Below, in pieces: positions 1 through 8,928 of a stretch of DNA of 19,598 nucleotides. A program made the translations under genes and the position numbers. This DNA is from JAEUSI01 sp036782915 (GTDB lineage: Bacteria; Bacteroidota; Ignavibacteria; Tepidaquicellales; Tepidaquicellaceae), in assembly GCA_036782915.1 (NCBI GenBank), contig DAIPYE010000043.1:1-19598 (forward strand). Direction: 5' to 3'. Within the stretch, counting starts at the first letter, position 1; every line of letters begins with the position of its first letter. Under the pieces are notes generated by a model. It worked only from the letters and a program-made list of their open reading frames with translations, did not search any database and was not told where the DNA came from.

Positions 1-1
1 T

Positions 2-2410
2 ACAAGGCTCAGACCTTTGACCAATAACATTCCGAAGCCGATGGTTCCGATAGTAAACAAGCCGATACGCGAACACATAATCAATCTTTTAAAAACACAT
101 AATATAAAGGATTATGTCGTGTTACTGTATTACATGCCTGATACTATCAAAAATTTTCTGGGAGACGGAAGAAAATTCGGAGTGAAGATAAGGTATGTGA
201 TCCCGGATCATGACTTTGGAACAGCCGGTGCGGTTAAACTTTCTGAGAAGTTCATTGATGATAAATTCGTAGTAATAAGCGGTGATGTTTTAACTGATTT
301 TAATCTTACTGAGATCAAAAATTTTCACAACAGTCAGAATACAATTGCAACACTTTCCTTATACAGATCAAAAAACCCTTTACAATTCGGGATCGTGCTT
401 ACAGATAAGAAGGACAGAATAGTAAGATTTTTAGAAAAGCCCACATCGTCTGAAGTTTTTTCAGATACAATAAATACCGGTATATATTTTTTCAATAAAG
501 AAATATTCGCTCACATACCTGAAGGCGAAAGTTACGATTTTTCGCAGGACCTGTTTCCGAAATTGCTGAAGAATAATATTCCCATTTATGGATACAAAAC
601 AAAAGGATACTGGAGAGATGTCGGAAATCTTGAGGAATATATTGAAGCTAACATGGACACGCTGAAGGGTAAACTTTCATACATCAAAGCCAGGGACAGC
701 AACGGTAATTGCATAAGTAAAAATTCAAAGATTGATAAAAGCGCATATATTGAGAACAGCATTATCGGTGACAAAGTAATAATTGAAAAAGATGCTGTGA
801 TCAGAAACTCTGTGATCTGGAATAATGTAAAGATCGGTTCTTCATCTAAACTGCTTTTCGATGTAGTGGGAAATAACTGTGTTATCGGACAGGGAACAAG
901 AATTAATGACTACGTTTTCATTGGTGATAACTGTGATATAGGAAAGAATGTTTTTATTAGTTCGAGTCTGAAGATATGGGATAATAAACACATTGAAAAT
1001 AATGATAAAGTAACAAGAAGTTTAATTTACGATGACAGATTTTTCAGTGAATTGTTTTCAGATTCGAGAATCACGGGACTTTCAAATCTGCAGATCAATC
1101 CGGAATTCGGATCCAAACTCGGATCAGTTTACGGAGCATCAATAGGGCTTGGGAATAAAATACTGATTGCGAGAGACAGCGATTATATTTCAAACATGAT
1201 AAAGCGTTCGATCTCCAGCGGAATAATGTCAGCCGGTGTAAATATAATAGATGCTCAGGTAATTCCAATTCCGATCCTGAGACAGGAGCTAAAAAGCGGT
1301 GAAGGATCCGGCGGGATATTTGTAAGGAAATCTCCTTTTAACAGAGAATCAACAGACATAATATTTTTTGATAAAGACGGAAGAGATTTATCAAGCAACA
1401 GGACAAAATCAATCGAAAGATTATTTTTCAGCGAAGAATATAAACGGGCTGATTATGATAAAGTAGGTTCATTTAAATATCAGGAAAGAACGAACGAGAA
1501 ATATAAAAAACATTTTTTAAACTGTCTTGATGTACAGTCAATAAGAAAGAAGAAATTTAAAGTTGTGATTGATTATTCATACGGAATAACCTCTACAATT
1601 TTTCCTAACATTCTCGGTGAATTCAATTGTGAAGTGGTTTCTTTGTCTGCTCATCTTGACAGTGATAAGATCACAAAATCGGAAGAGGAGTTAAGAAGTT
1701 CGTTAAAGCATACATCCTATGTAGTAAAATCACTCAACTATGACATTGGATTTATGATCGATTCCGGAGGAGAAAAGATCTGGCTAATAACAGGCGAAGG
1801 AAAGGAGCTGAGCGGTGACAGACTTATTGTTCTTGTATTGAAATTATTTTTAATAGCAACAGAAGGTGTAAAGAAGATAGCCGTCCCGGTTCAGGTTTCA
1901 AGGGAAGTTGATATAGTTGCAAAAGAATTCGGTGTTGAAGTAGTAAGGGTAAAAGACACACACTATTCAATGATGATGGCATGTGACGATAAGGAAGTTG
2001 GATTTGTCGGCGGAATGAGAGGCGGTTTTTTGTTTCCGGGTTTTTTTTACTCTACTTACGGAATGTTTTCAATTGCAAAGATATTAGATATGATAGCTGT
2101 CAGTAATCAAAGTATAGAGGAAATTGACAGAACAACTCCAAAGCTGTTTATGATCAAGGAGAATATTATCTGTTCCAAAGAAGAAAAGGGAAGCATCATG
2201 AGAAAATTTATGGAAGACACAATGATTTACGAGCAGGAATTAATTGACGGAGTAAAAGTTTTCATTGACAAGGATTCAACGGTGTTATGCATTCCTGATA
2301 AAGACAGAAACATTGTTCATCTGAATACAGAGTCCAGGACAAAAAAGAAATCAGAAGAGTTAATGAAAATTTACAGGAAAAAAATTGAGAGTTATATAAA
2401 GAGTGAGTAA
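2..2410 (+). CDS. Sugar-1-phosphate nucleotidyltransferase fused to a phosphomannomutase-like domain, 5' end missing
   Basis: The frame is open to the left edge. Bases 2-16 read TRLRP and join TTG at 17, giving TRLRPLTNNIPKPMVP, the second half of the GGxGTRLRPLT nucleotide-binding signature. The TTG is therefore not the start, and about a dozen residues are missing. Counting TTG as residue 1, residues 1-220 are a GT-A type pyrophosphorylase with SGD at 88-90 and FLEKP at 138-142. Residues about 238-325 look like left-handed beta-helix hexapeptide repeats. Residues about 345-797 resemble an alpha-D-phosphohexomutase. This architecture is known as mannose-1-phosphate guanylyltransferase/phosphomannomutase, and GDP-mannose supply is the likely role; the nucleotide and sugar are inferred. 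The mutase half seems catalytically dead. The catalytic-serine loop TASHNP reads VRKSPFN (436-442), the metal loop DGDADR reads DSGGEK (582-587), the sugar loop reads GGMRGG (665-670), and the phosphate loop RxSGTEP reads HLNTESR (768-774). Confidence 0.85.
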   Translation, partial: TRLRPLTNNIPKPMVPIVNKPIREHIINLLKTHNIKDYVVLLYYMPDTIKNFLGDGRKFGVKIRYVIPDHDFGTAGAVKLSEKFIDDKFVVISGDVLTDFNLTEIKNFHNSQNTIATLSLYRSKNPLQFGIVLTDKKDRIVRFLEKPTSSEVFSDTINTGIYFFNKEIFAHIPEGESYDFSQDLFPKLLKNNIPIYGYKTKGYWRDVGNLEEYIEANMDTLKGKLSYIKARDSNGNCISKNSKIDKSAYIENSIIGDKVIIEKDAVIRNSVIWNNVKIGSSSKLLFDVVGNNCVIGQGTRINDYVFIGDNCDIGKNVFISSSLKIWDNKHIENNDKVTRSLIYDDRFFSELFSDSRITGLSNLQINPEFGSKLGSVYGASIGLGNKILIARDSDYISNMIKRSISSGIMSAGVNIIDAQVIPIPILRQELKSGEGSGGIFVRKSPFNRESTDIIFFDKDGRDLSSNRTKSIERLFFSEEYKRADYDKVGSFKYQERTNEKYKKHFLNCLDVQSIRKKKFKVVIDYSYGITSTIFPNILGEFNCEVVSLSAHLDSDKITKSEEELRSSLKHTSYVVKSLNYDIGFMIDSGGEKIWLITGEGKELSGDRLIVLVLKLFLIATEGVKKIAVPVQVSREVDIVAKEFGVEVVRVKDTHYSMMMACDDKEVGFVGGMRGGFLFPGFFYSTYGMFSIAKILDMIAVSNQSIEEIDRTTPKLFMIKENIICSKEEKGSIMRKFMEDTMIYEQELIDGVKVFIDKDSTVLCIPDKDRNIVHLNTESRTKKKSEELMKIYRKKIESYIKSE

Positions 2411-2496
2411 AGCATTAATTACATTTACAGAAATTATAAACAAATAATTTAAGAAAGTATTATAGAAAATTTTTACAAACAATTTATTTCAGTGTT

Positions 2497-2967
2497 ATGA
2501 AAATCAGTGAGTTATTAAACGAGAATATTATTTCAACCGACTTGGAATGTGTTGATAAAGATGATGCAATTAATAAAGTTATAGACCTTGCAGGAAATTC
2601 AGGATTAATTCTGGACATAGAAAGCGTAAGAAAGTGTGTGTTTGAAAGAGAGAATCTTGTTTCGACGGGAGTCGGAAAAGGATTTGCAATACCGCACGGA
2701 AAAACAGAGCAGATAAAGGACATTGTCGCTGCTTTTGCAATTTTGAAAAACCCAATAGACTTTGATTCGATTGATTTAGAGCCGGTTAAATTTATATTTC
2801 TGATTGTTGGAAAGGAAAGTCTGCTGAATGCTCACATTAAGCTGCTTAGCAGGATCTCAAGACTGATGAATAAAGATGATTTCAGGGATCGGCTTTCAGA
2901 AGCTAAAAGTCCGGGTGAAGTTTTACAACTGTTCAGAGATGAAGAGCAGAATTATCTGGAGCTGTAA
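2497..2967 (+). CDS. PTS EIIA type-2 (fructose/PtsN-like) domain protein
   Basis: This is a single-domain protein of 156 aa, the normal size for stand-alone EIIA(Ntr)/EIIA(Fru) proteins. The phosphorylation site is visible as GFAIPHGKT (residues 62-70), with H67 as the phospho-accepting histidine. A second conserved histidine lies in LLNAHIKLLSRISRLM (H113). No EIIB, EIIC or HPr domain is fused to it, and no sugar permease gene is nearby. This points to a regulatory PtsN-like role rather than sugar uptake; that role is inferred. It sits 86 bases after the sugar-nucleotide gene on the same strand, with no hairpin between, so co-transcription is possible. ATG at 2497 is the natural start because it precedes the usual ISELL-type N-terminus. 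No Shine-Dalgarno sequence is visible. Confidence 0.88.
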   Translation: MKISELLNENIISTDLECVDKDDAINKVIDLAGNSGLILDIESVRKCVFERENLVSTGVGKGFAIPHGKTEQIKDIVAAFAILKNPIDFDSIDLEPVKFIFLIVGKESLLNAHIKLLSRISRLMNKDDFRDRLSEAKSPGEVLQLFRDEEQNYLEL

Positions 2968-2991
2968 GAAATTTTTAAAATCAGTTAAACT

Positions 2992-3138
2992 TTATTTAAT
3001 CCTCTTACATTCATTCTTACTTGCCTGAGTAAAAATAAGTTTATTTATTTTACCTTCATGATCGATCACAAATTCCGCCTGAGCATTGACAACCTTCATA
3101 AATAATTCATTGTTACTTTCCGGAAAATCTACTTTAGT
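2992..3138 (-). pseudogene. Remnant of a serine hydrolase (beta-lactamase-like) C-terminal domain
   Basis: The stretch 2968-3348 has no intact gene. On the minus strand a frame ending at TAA (2994-2992) encodes, over its last 48 codons, a sequence running from PESNNELFMKVVNAQAEFV through DHEGKINKLIFTQ to KRIK. This follows the pattern of the small beta-rich C-terminal domain (DUF3471-like) of many class-C beta-lactamase-type serine hydrolases: PESETxFFxKxxDAQxEFVxDxxGKVTxLxLxQ, ending in KRI. The frame opens only at 3225, and its first 30 codons (MIWFKLCNTF and following) do not resemble the family, so no start or catalytic domain remains. I infer a decayed gene tail that kept its stop codon. 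The family match is from memory of the domain pattern. The rest of the gap (3139-3348) shows nothing recognisable. A plus-strand frame at 3086-3283 is the complement shadow. Confidence 0.45.
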
Positions 3139-3348
3139 GATTCTACAAAAGACAGATATTGATAAAAAGATACATAATTTACAGTTTAATGTTCGAAAAG
3201 TATTGCATAATTTAAACCAAATCAAAAATTCAGTACATAAATTACCGGCATTAAAGCTCCGCTTTCCCGGTTTTATTGATTAATAATTACTGTCTCATTT
3301 AAAATCTGTATAAATCTATTTTAAGTCTTTATTAAATTTATAGATAAC

Positions 3349-5076
3349 TTGAACGAAATAAATTATACTGTTTCATTTAATAAACCATTCACACATTACT
3401 GCGAGGTTGAAATTTCCCTTAAAGATCTTAAAAATGATAATGTAATTTTTTCAATGCCTGTCTGGACTCCGGGTTCATATCTTATCAGGGAATTTGCGAA
3501 AAATGTTGAAGGAGTGTATGCACTAAATTCTGCCGGAGTGAAATTAAACTGTGAAAAAATAAATAAAAATTCCTGGCAGATCGACTGTAAAACTGAGAGA
3601 GAAGTTAATTTCAGATACAGGGTTTATTGTAATGAGCTTACGGTTAGAACAAGTGAGATAAACAGCGAGCATGCATTTTTAAGCAGTTCCGGAATATTCA
3701 TGTTTGTAAGGGGATTTGAAAATAAAAAATGCATTGTAAATCTGAATCTGCCCGAAGAATGGAAAAAAGCATCAACGGGATTAACAAAAATTTCGGAAAC
3801 AACCTATGAGGCAGAAAATTACGATATACTGGTTGATTCTCCTATTGAAACCGGAAATCAGAATATTATAGAGTTTGAGATAAACGGAATTAAACATTCT
3901 ATCGCACTTTGCGGAAAAGGGAATTATGATGAAAAAGTTTTAATAAAAGATTTTAAAACAATTGCGGAAGAGGAAATAAAACTTTTCGGCGGAGAGATCC
4001 CGTATAAAAGTTATACTTATATTATTCATCTTGTGGAGCAGGGCGGCGGCGGACTGGAACATCTGAATTCATTTGTTGTGCAGATACCAAGATGGGCTTT
4101 TACAGATAAGAGTCTTTACAAAAAATTCCTGGGACTGGTATCACATGAGTTTTTTCATTTATGGAATGTAAAAAGGATCAGGCCGGAAGCTTTGGGACCT
4201 TTTGATTATGACAATGAAAATCATTCAAAAGGATTATGGGTTGCGGAAGGCTGGACAAGTTTTTATGATAATTTAATTTTGCGAAGATGTAATTTAATCA
4301 GCAATGAAGAATATTATGAATTTCTTGATAGCGAGGTAAATGATGTAATGAGAACAGAAGGAAGGTTACAACAGTCTCTGGAAGAATCGAGTTTTGATGC
4401 ATGGATTAAATTTTACAGAAAAGATGAGAATTACAGCAATGCTCAGGTTTCATATTATACAAAGGGATCTCTGGTAGCATTGATGCTGAATCTGGAAATT
4501 ATAAAAAGCACGGATTCGGAAAGATCACTGGATGATGCGTTAAGATTATTGTATGAAGATTATAAGAAAGATAATTCAAAAGGATATTCTGACAAAAGAG
4601 TAAAAGAAATTTGCAGTAACGTTTGCGGAAAAGATTTAGATTTTTTCTGGAAAAAATATATAAGCGGAACTGATGATCTTCCGGTAAACGAATATCTGAA
4701 TTTTGCAGGACTGGAGATGCTAAATACCAATGATGAACTTTCCGCAAAACTGGATGTTGAGATAAAGGACGATAACGGAAGAGTAGTGATCACAAAAGTA
4801 ATAGCAGGTTACTCTGCTTTTGAATCCGGACTTAATTTCAATGATGAGATAATTGCAATTAACGGAATCAGAGTAAAGACCTCGAACCTAAAGAATATAA
4901 CAAAGGATCTTAAAATTGGTGAAGAGATCAAAGTACTTATAAGCAGAAAAGGTCTTATAATGGAACTGGAAGTAAAACTTCTTATGCCTGTACCGAATTA
5001 TTCAGTAGCGGAAATGGAAGATACAAACGCTGAGCAGAATAAAATTCTGTCTAAGTGGCTTACAGGAATAAATTAA
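3349..5076 (+). CDS. M61-family metallopeptidase (glycyl aminopeptidase-like) with C-terminal PDZ domain
   Basis: This 575-aa protein has the full M61 layout. Residues 5-180 form an N-terminal beta domain beginning YTVSFNKPFTHYCEVE, the typical opening of the family. The zinc site is HEFFH (266-270), with E267 as the catalytic base and H266/H270 as ligands. WVAEGWTSFYD (297-307) supplies the third ligand, E300. The upstream GGGGLEH (232-238) is also characteristic. Residues about 455-545 form a PDZ domain (VITKVIAGYSAFESGL, DEIIAING). M61 enzymes are aminopeptidases that favour glycine or small residues; the actual substrate here is unknown. No signal peptide is evident, so it may be cytoplasmic. 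The start is TTG at 3349. An in-frame stop lies at 3322-3324, there is no ATG between, and the N-terminal family motif follows immediately. Confidence 0.9.
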   Translation: MNEINYTVSFNKPFTHYCEVEISLKDLKNDNVIFSMPVWTPGSYLIREFAKNVEGVYALNSAGVKLNCEKINKNSWQIDCKTEREVNFRYRVYCNELTVRTSEINSEHAFLSSSGIFMFVRGFENKKCIVNLNLPEEWKKASTGLTKISETTYEAENYDILVDSPIETGNQNIIEFEINGIKHSIALCGKGNYDEKVLIKDFKTIAEEEIKLFGGEIPYKSYTYIIHLVEQGGGGLEHLNSFVVQIPRWAFTDKSLYKKFLGLVSHEFFHLWNVKRIRPEALGPFDYDNENHSKGLWVAEGWTSFYDNLILRRCNLISNEEYYEFLDSEVNDVMRTEGRLQQSLEESSFDAWIKFYRKDENYSNAQVSYYTKGSLVALMLNLEIIKSTDSERSLDDALRLLYEDYKKDNSKGYSDKRVKEICSNVCGKDLDFFWKKYISGTDDLPVNEYLNFAGLEMLNTNDELSAKLDVEIKDDNGRVVITKVIAGYSAFESGLNFNDEIIAINGIRVKTSNLKNITKDLKIGEEIKVLISRKGLIMELEVKLLMPVPNYSVAEMEDTNAEQNKILSKWLTGIN

Positions 5077-5095
5077 AATTCACATAATTTTAATT
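5071..5095. repeat. Perfect AT-only inverted repeat overlapping the stop of the M61 gene
   Basis: AATTAAAATT (5071-5080) and AATTTTAATT (5086-5095) are exact reverse complements separated by CACAT. The left arm contains the TAA stop of the M61 gene (5074-5076). No T-tract follows on either strand and the stem has no G or C, so it would be a weak terminator at best. In such AT-rich DNA it could also be chance. Confidence 0.35.
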
Positions 5096-5152
5096 AAGCA
5101 AAATTAATTTTAAAACAAAGTTTTTAAAAAGATACAATAACAAACAGTAAAT

Positions 5153-6718
5153 ATGAAAAGCATAATATTAATTTTAGGGATAGTTTTTTTAATATCCGGT
5201 AGATCAAATTCTCAATACACAAATGTTTTAATTTCAAATACAAATTCACCGAATGAACCGACTATCTGCATTAATCCGAAAAACACAAATCAGGTTGTAG
5301 CCGGAGCAAATTTAACATCATATTATTATTCCACAAACGGCGGATATAACTGGACAAGAGGTAATCTCACTTCTACTTACAGTGTCTGGGGTGATCCTTC
5401 GATTATTGCCGATACTGCCGGTAATTTTTATTTCGGACATTTGACAAATCCTTCTTCAAGTTACTTTATTGACAGGATCGTAGTTCAGAAATCCACAAAT
5501 GGCGGAGTCAACTGGGATAACGGAGCATTCACCGGATTCATTCCACCAAAGCAGCAAGATAAAGAATGGCTATGCGTGGATCCGGCGAATAATTATTTAT
5601 ACATGACCTGGACACAGTTTGATGCTTATGGCAGCAGCAATCCTAATGACAGTTCGACAATTTTATTTTCAAGATCAACAAATGCAGGAGCGAGCTGGAG
5701 TAATGCGCTACGTATAAATAAAAAAGCCGGTGATTGTATAGACGAAGACAATACTGTTGAGGGAGCAGTGCCGTGTGTCGGACCGAACGGTGAAATATAC
5801 GTTTCATGGTCAGGATATTCAAAAATTGTTTTCAATAAATCCACAAACGGCGGAGCGAACTGGCTTAGCGAAGAAACTTTTGTGACAACGCAGCCCGGCG
5901 GATGGGATTTTTCAATGCCCGGAATATACAGAGCAAACGGTTTGCCAATAACAGCCTGTGATCTTTCAAACGGACCGAACAGAGGAACGATCTATATAAA
6001 CTGGTCAGACCAGAGAAATGGCACGACAGATACTGATGTGTTTCTGATAAAATCTACAGATGGCGGTAATACCTGGAGCTCCGTAAAAAGAGTAAACGAT
6101 GATCCGGCCGGTAAGCAGCAGTTCTTTACCTGGATGACAATAGATCAGACAACAGGTTATTTATATTTTGTATATTATGACAGAAGAAATTATACAAATA
6201 CGCAAACTGATGTATATATGGCAAAATCAACTGACGGTGGCGAGACATTTGAAAATTTTAAAGTCAGCGCTTCACCTTTTACGCCTGTTTCGTCCGTATT
6301 CTTTGGTGATTATACAAACATATCAGCGTCTAACGGTAAAGTAAGACCAATCTGGACGAGACTGGATAATACTTCTTTAAGTATTTATACAGCTATTGTT
6401 GATTATACAACAAATGTAAATCAGGTGAATTCAAGTGTTCCTTCTTCTTTCAAACTTTATGAAAATTATCCGAACCCGTTCAATCCTACAACAAAAATAA
6501 AATTTGATATTTTAAATTCAGCCGACACTCCTGTTAATGTGAACTTAACAGTTTATGATTCGAACGGAAAAGAAGTTAAAAAATTAGTTGATGCAGCTCT
6601 CACTTCCGGAACGTATGAAATTGAATGGGATGCATCTGATTATGCAACAGGCGCATATTATTGTAAGCTGGAAACTGAGATTTTTTCTGAGACAAAAATG
6701 ATGATGCTGGTAAAATAA
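5153..6718 (+). CDS. Secreted Asp-box (BNR) repeat protein with T9SS type A sorting domain
   Basis: This 521-aa protein starts with a signal peptide (MKSIILILGIVFLISGRSNSQ, cleavage near residue 20). The body carries six Asp-box motifs of the form S-T-[ND]-x-G-x-x-[WF] at about 60-67, 114-121, 175-182, 230-237, 301-308 and 359-366, as in sialidase-type beta-propellers. I do not see the FRIP/YRIP arginine motif of true sialidases, so enzymatic activity cannot be claimed; a propeller with a binding role is equally likely. From about 430 the protein ends in a type IX secretion sorting domain: ENYPNPFNPTTKI (437-449), then VYDSNGKEV, GTYEIEWDAS and a terminal MMMLVK. It should cross the outer membrane by T9SS and be released or surface-attached. 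It lies 76 bases after the M61 gene and 73 before the subtilase. Confidence 0.87.
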   Translation: MKSIILILGIVFLISGRSNSQYTNVLISNTNSPNEPTICINPKNTNQVVAGANLTSYYYSTNGGYNWTRGNLTSTYSVWGDPSIIADTAGNFYFGHLTNPSSSYFIDRIVVQKSTNGGVNWDNGAFTGFIPPKQQDKEWLCVDPANNYLYMTWTQFDAYGSSNPNDSSTILFSRSTNAGASWSNALRINKKAGDCIDEDNTVEGAVPCVGPNGEIYVSWSGYSKIVFNKSTNGGANWLSEETFVTTQPGGWDFSMPGIYRANGLPITACDLSNGPNRGTIYINWSDQRNGTTDTDVFLIKSTDGGNTWSSVKRVNDDPAGKQQFFTWMTIDQTTGYLYFVYYDRRNYTNTQTDVYMAKSTDGGETFENFKVSASPFTPVSSVFFGDYTNISASNGKVRPIWTRLDNTSLSIYTAIVDYTTNVNQVNSSVPSSFKLYENYPNPFNPTTKIKFDILNSADTPVNVNLTVYDSNGKEVKKLVDAALTSGTYEIEWDASDYATGAYYCKLETEIFSETKMMMLVK

Positions 6719-6791
6719 ATTTAAAACCTGTTCAGAGATTTTAGATAACATACAGAATAAATATATTTTTTTAAAAAATTACTTAAACCAA

Positions 6792-8861
6792 ATGAAAACT
6801 CTATTTTTAATTTTTTGTATCGGAGTAACCGGATTAGTTATCCTTTCATCAAATAACCCCGGCACAACGCAAAATAATTTTTCATATATAAATGAAGACA
6901 GGAATTATGTCGAAGGCGAAATTATAGTAATGTTTAAGACAAGTACTGACGCAGAAGCATTTATAAATAGTTATAAGAACATTGACCTTGAGATCAAAGA
7001 GGTTCTTGTAAAGGATATGAATATTTATCTTTTTCAGTATAATGTTTCGAAATCAAATCCAACTGATGCTTTGCTGTCTGTTATGCGAAATGATAAAGTA
7101 GCCATAGCACAGTTCAATCACAACTTTGAAGAAAGAGTTGTAATGCCTAATGATACAAGATTCGCAGAACAATGGGATAAAAACAATACCGGTCAGTCAG
7201 GAGGAACCATAGATGCAGATATTGATGGTCCTGAAGCATGGGATATGTCAACCGGCGGAACTACAGTTTTGGGCGACACTATAGTTGTAGCGATAGTTGA
7301 TGGCGGTCAGCAGGTTACACATCAGGACCTTGACACATGGAGGAACTGGAGGGAGATCGCAGCAAACGGAATTGATGATGACAGCAATGGATATATAGAT
7401 GACATCAACGGCTGGAATGCCGGAACTAACAACGGAACAATTCCTGCCAATCAGCATGGAACTCATTGCGCGGGAATAGTTGGTGCTATAGGAAATAATA
7501 ATATTGGTGTTGCCGGTGTAAACTGGAAAGTTAAAACTATGCCAATTGCATACGGTTCAACACAGGAAACAAATGTTTTAAAAGCTTACGGCTATGTATT
7601 AAAGCAAAGAAAATTATATAATTCCACAAACGGAGTTAAAGGTTCTTTTATTGTTTCAACAAATTCTTCATGGGGAATTGATTACGGAAATCCTTCGAAC
7701 TATCCTTTATGGTGCGCATTTTATGATTCACTTGGAAATGCAGGAATACTCAGTGCAGGAGCAGGTCCGAATCTGAATGTTAATATTGATGTTGTAGGAG
7801 ATATGCCGACAACCTGTCCCAGTAATTTTATGATCGCAGTAACCAATACAACAAGAACAGATCTGAAAAATACAGGAGCCGGATATGGCGCGATAAATAT
7901 GGATCTTGGCGCTCCGGGAACAAGTATACTTTCGACAATACCAACAAACAGTTACGGAACTCTCACCGGAACATCAATGGCAACACCTCAGGTTGCGGGA
8001 GCAGTCGGACTTTTATATGCCGGAGCAGACAGCAATTTTATCCGTCTTGCAAAAATCAGACCTGATTCAGTGGCGATGTTGTTTAAAAAATTCATAATGG
8101 AAAGTGTTGATACACTAGCTTCATTGCGCGGAATAACAGTTTCAAACGGAAGACTGAATGTAGATAAAATGCTTAAGAATGTTACAACTCCCGTTGTTCC
8201 TGTTTTAAATTCTTTTTCATTAATATTACCTGCAGCAGGTGTTAGAATTTTAACTACTCCGACCGGAACAGAACAGAACTTATTTTCCTGGGATACATCT
8301 GCAACCGGAGCAACTTACAAATTTGTTTTCGGAAGTCCGACAATTTCTACAAGAAAAATGTCAATTCCATCGGCAACAAATTTACTTTCAATGACTTCAG
8401 CTCAGCTCGATACGATGCTTGCTGGCATTGGACTGAATCCCGGTGATTCAATTACAGGGCAGTGGAATGTATGGTCATACAGATTGTTGCCATTGAATGA
8501 CTCATTGATCTCAAGCAGTGCTTCCCGTTCGATCACATTTAAAAGAACATTATTCACATCACTTTCTAACTTCAGTTCTGAGATACCAGGAAATTTTTCC
8601 TTATCACAGAATTATCCGAATCCGTTCAATCCGTCAACGAATCTGGAATTTGCAATTCCCCAAACGGGATATGTAACATTAAAAGTATACGATATGATTG
8701 GAAAGGAAGTAGCGGCGCTTGTTAATTCCGAATTGAACCCCGGAACTTACAGATTTAAATTTGACGGAAGTAACTTATCGAGCGGGATATATTATTATAA
8801 ACTTACAGTGACAGGAGCGGAAGATTATAGTGCTTTAAAGCGTATGGTTTTAATTAAGTAA
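6792..8861 (+). CDS. Secreted subtilisin-family (S8) serine protease with T9SS type A sorting domain
   Basis: This is a 689-aa protein with an N-terminal signal sequence (about 1-20). A propeptide-like segment follows (YVEGEIIVMFKTS, about 39-115), resembling the fervidolysin-type prodomain. The catalytic domain spans about 120-465. Its aspartate is D170 in VAIVDGG (165-171), its histidine is H222 in HGTHCAG, and its serine is S395 in GTSMATPQVAG (393-403), so the triad is complete. The usual oxyanion AAGN is replaced by SAGAGPN (321-327). N327 may take that role, as I recall from related T9SS-exported subtilases that read ATAN here. Residues about 470-590 form a beta-rich spacer. From 607, NYPNPFNPSTNLEF through to KRMVLIK is the sorting domain. 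The likely role is extracellular proteolysis. An intrinsic terminator follows 25 bases after the stop. Confidence 0.92.
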   Translation: MKTLFLIFCIGVTGLVILSSNNPGTTQNNFSYINEDRNYVEGEIIVMFKTSTDAEAFINSYKNIDLEIKEVLVKDMNIYLFQYNVSKSNPTDALLSVMRNDKVAIAQFNHNFEERVVMPNDTRFAEQWDKNNTGQSGGTIDADIDGPEAWDMSTGGTTVLGDTIVVAIVDGGQQVTHQDLDTWRNWREIAANGIDDDSNGYIDDINGWNAGTNNGTIPANQHGTHCAGIVGAIGNNNIGVAGVNWKVKTMPIAYGSTQETNVLKAYGYVLKQRKLYNSTNGVKGSFIVSTNSSWGIDYGNPSNYPLWCAFYDSLGNAGILSAGAGPNLNVNIDVVGDMPTTCPSNFMIAVTNTTRTDLKNTGAGYGAINMDLGAPGTSILSTIPTNSYGTLTGTSMATPQVAGAVGLLYAGADSNFIRLAKIRPDSVAMLFKKFIMESVDTLASLRGITVSNGRLNVDKMLKNVTTPVVPVLNSFSLILPAAGVRILTTPTGTEQNLFSWDTSATGATYKFVFGSPTISTRKMSIPSATNLLSMTSAQLDTMLAGIGLNPGDSITGQWNVWSYRLLPLNDSLISSSASRSITFKRTLFTSLSNFSSEIPGNFSLSQNYPNPFNPSTNLEFAIPQTGYVTLKVYDMIGKEVAALVNSELNPGTYRFKFDGSNLSSGIYYYKLTVTGAEDYSALKRMVLIK

Positions 8862-8885
8862 AGTATCAGATTTTTTAAATTTTCA

Positions 8886-8917
8886 AGAGCCCGGACGAAA
8901 TCATCCGGGTTCTTTTT
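8886..8917 (+). terminator. Rho-independent terminator after the subtilase gene
   Basis: AGAGCCCGGA (8886-8895) pairs with TCCGGGTTCT (8904-8913) through ten base pairs, one of them G-U, around an 8-base loop. The T-run 8913-8917 follows. It is the most GC-rich hairpin seen in the window and ends the plus-strand block before the methyltransferase gene. Confidence 0.85.
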
Positions 8918-8928
8918 ATAATTATCAA

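Noticed and set aside
586..774. Minus-strand frame of 62 codons inside the nucleotidyltransferase gene
   Set aside because: It is the complement of a well-supported coding region and has no family resemblance; a shadow.
3086..3283. Plus-strand frame of 65 codons in the gap before the M61 gene
   Set aside because: No motif, and it is the complement of the remnant serine-hydrolase frame.
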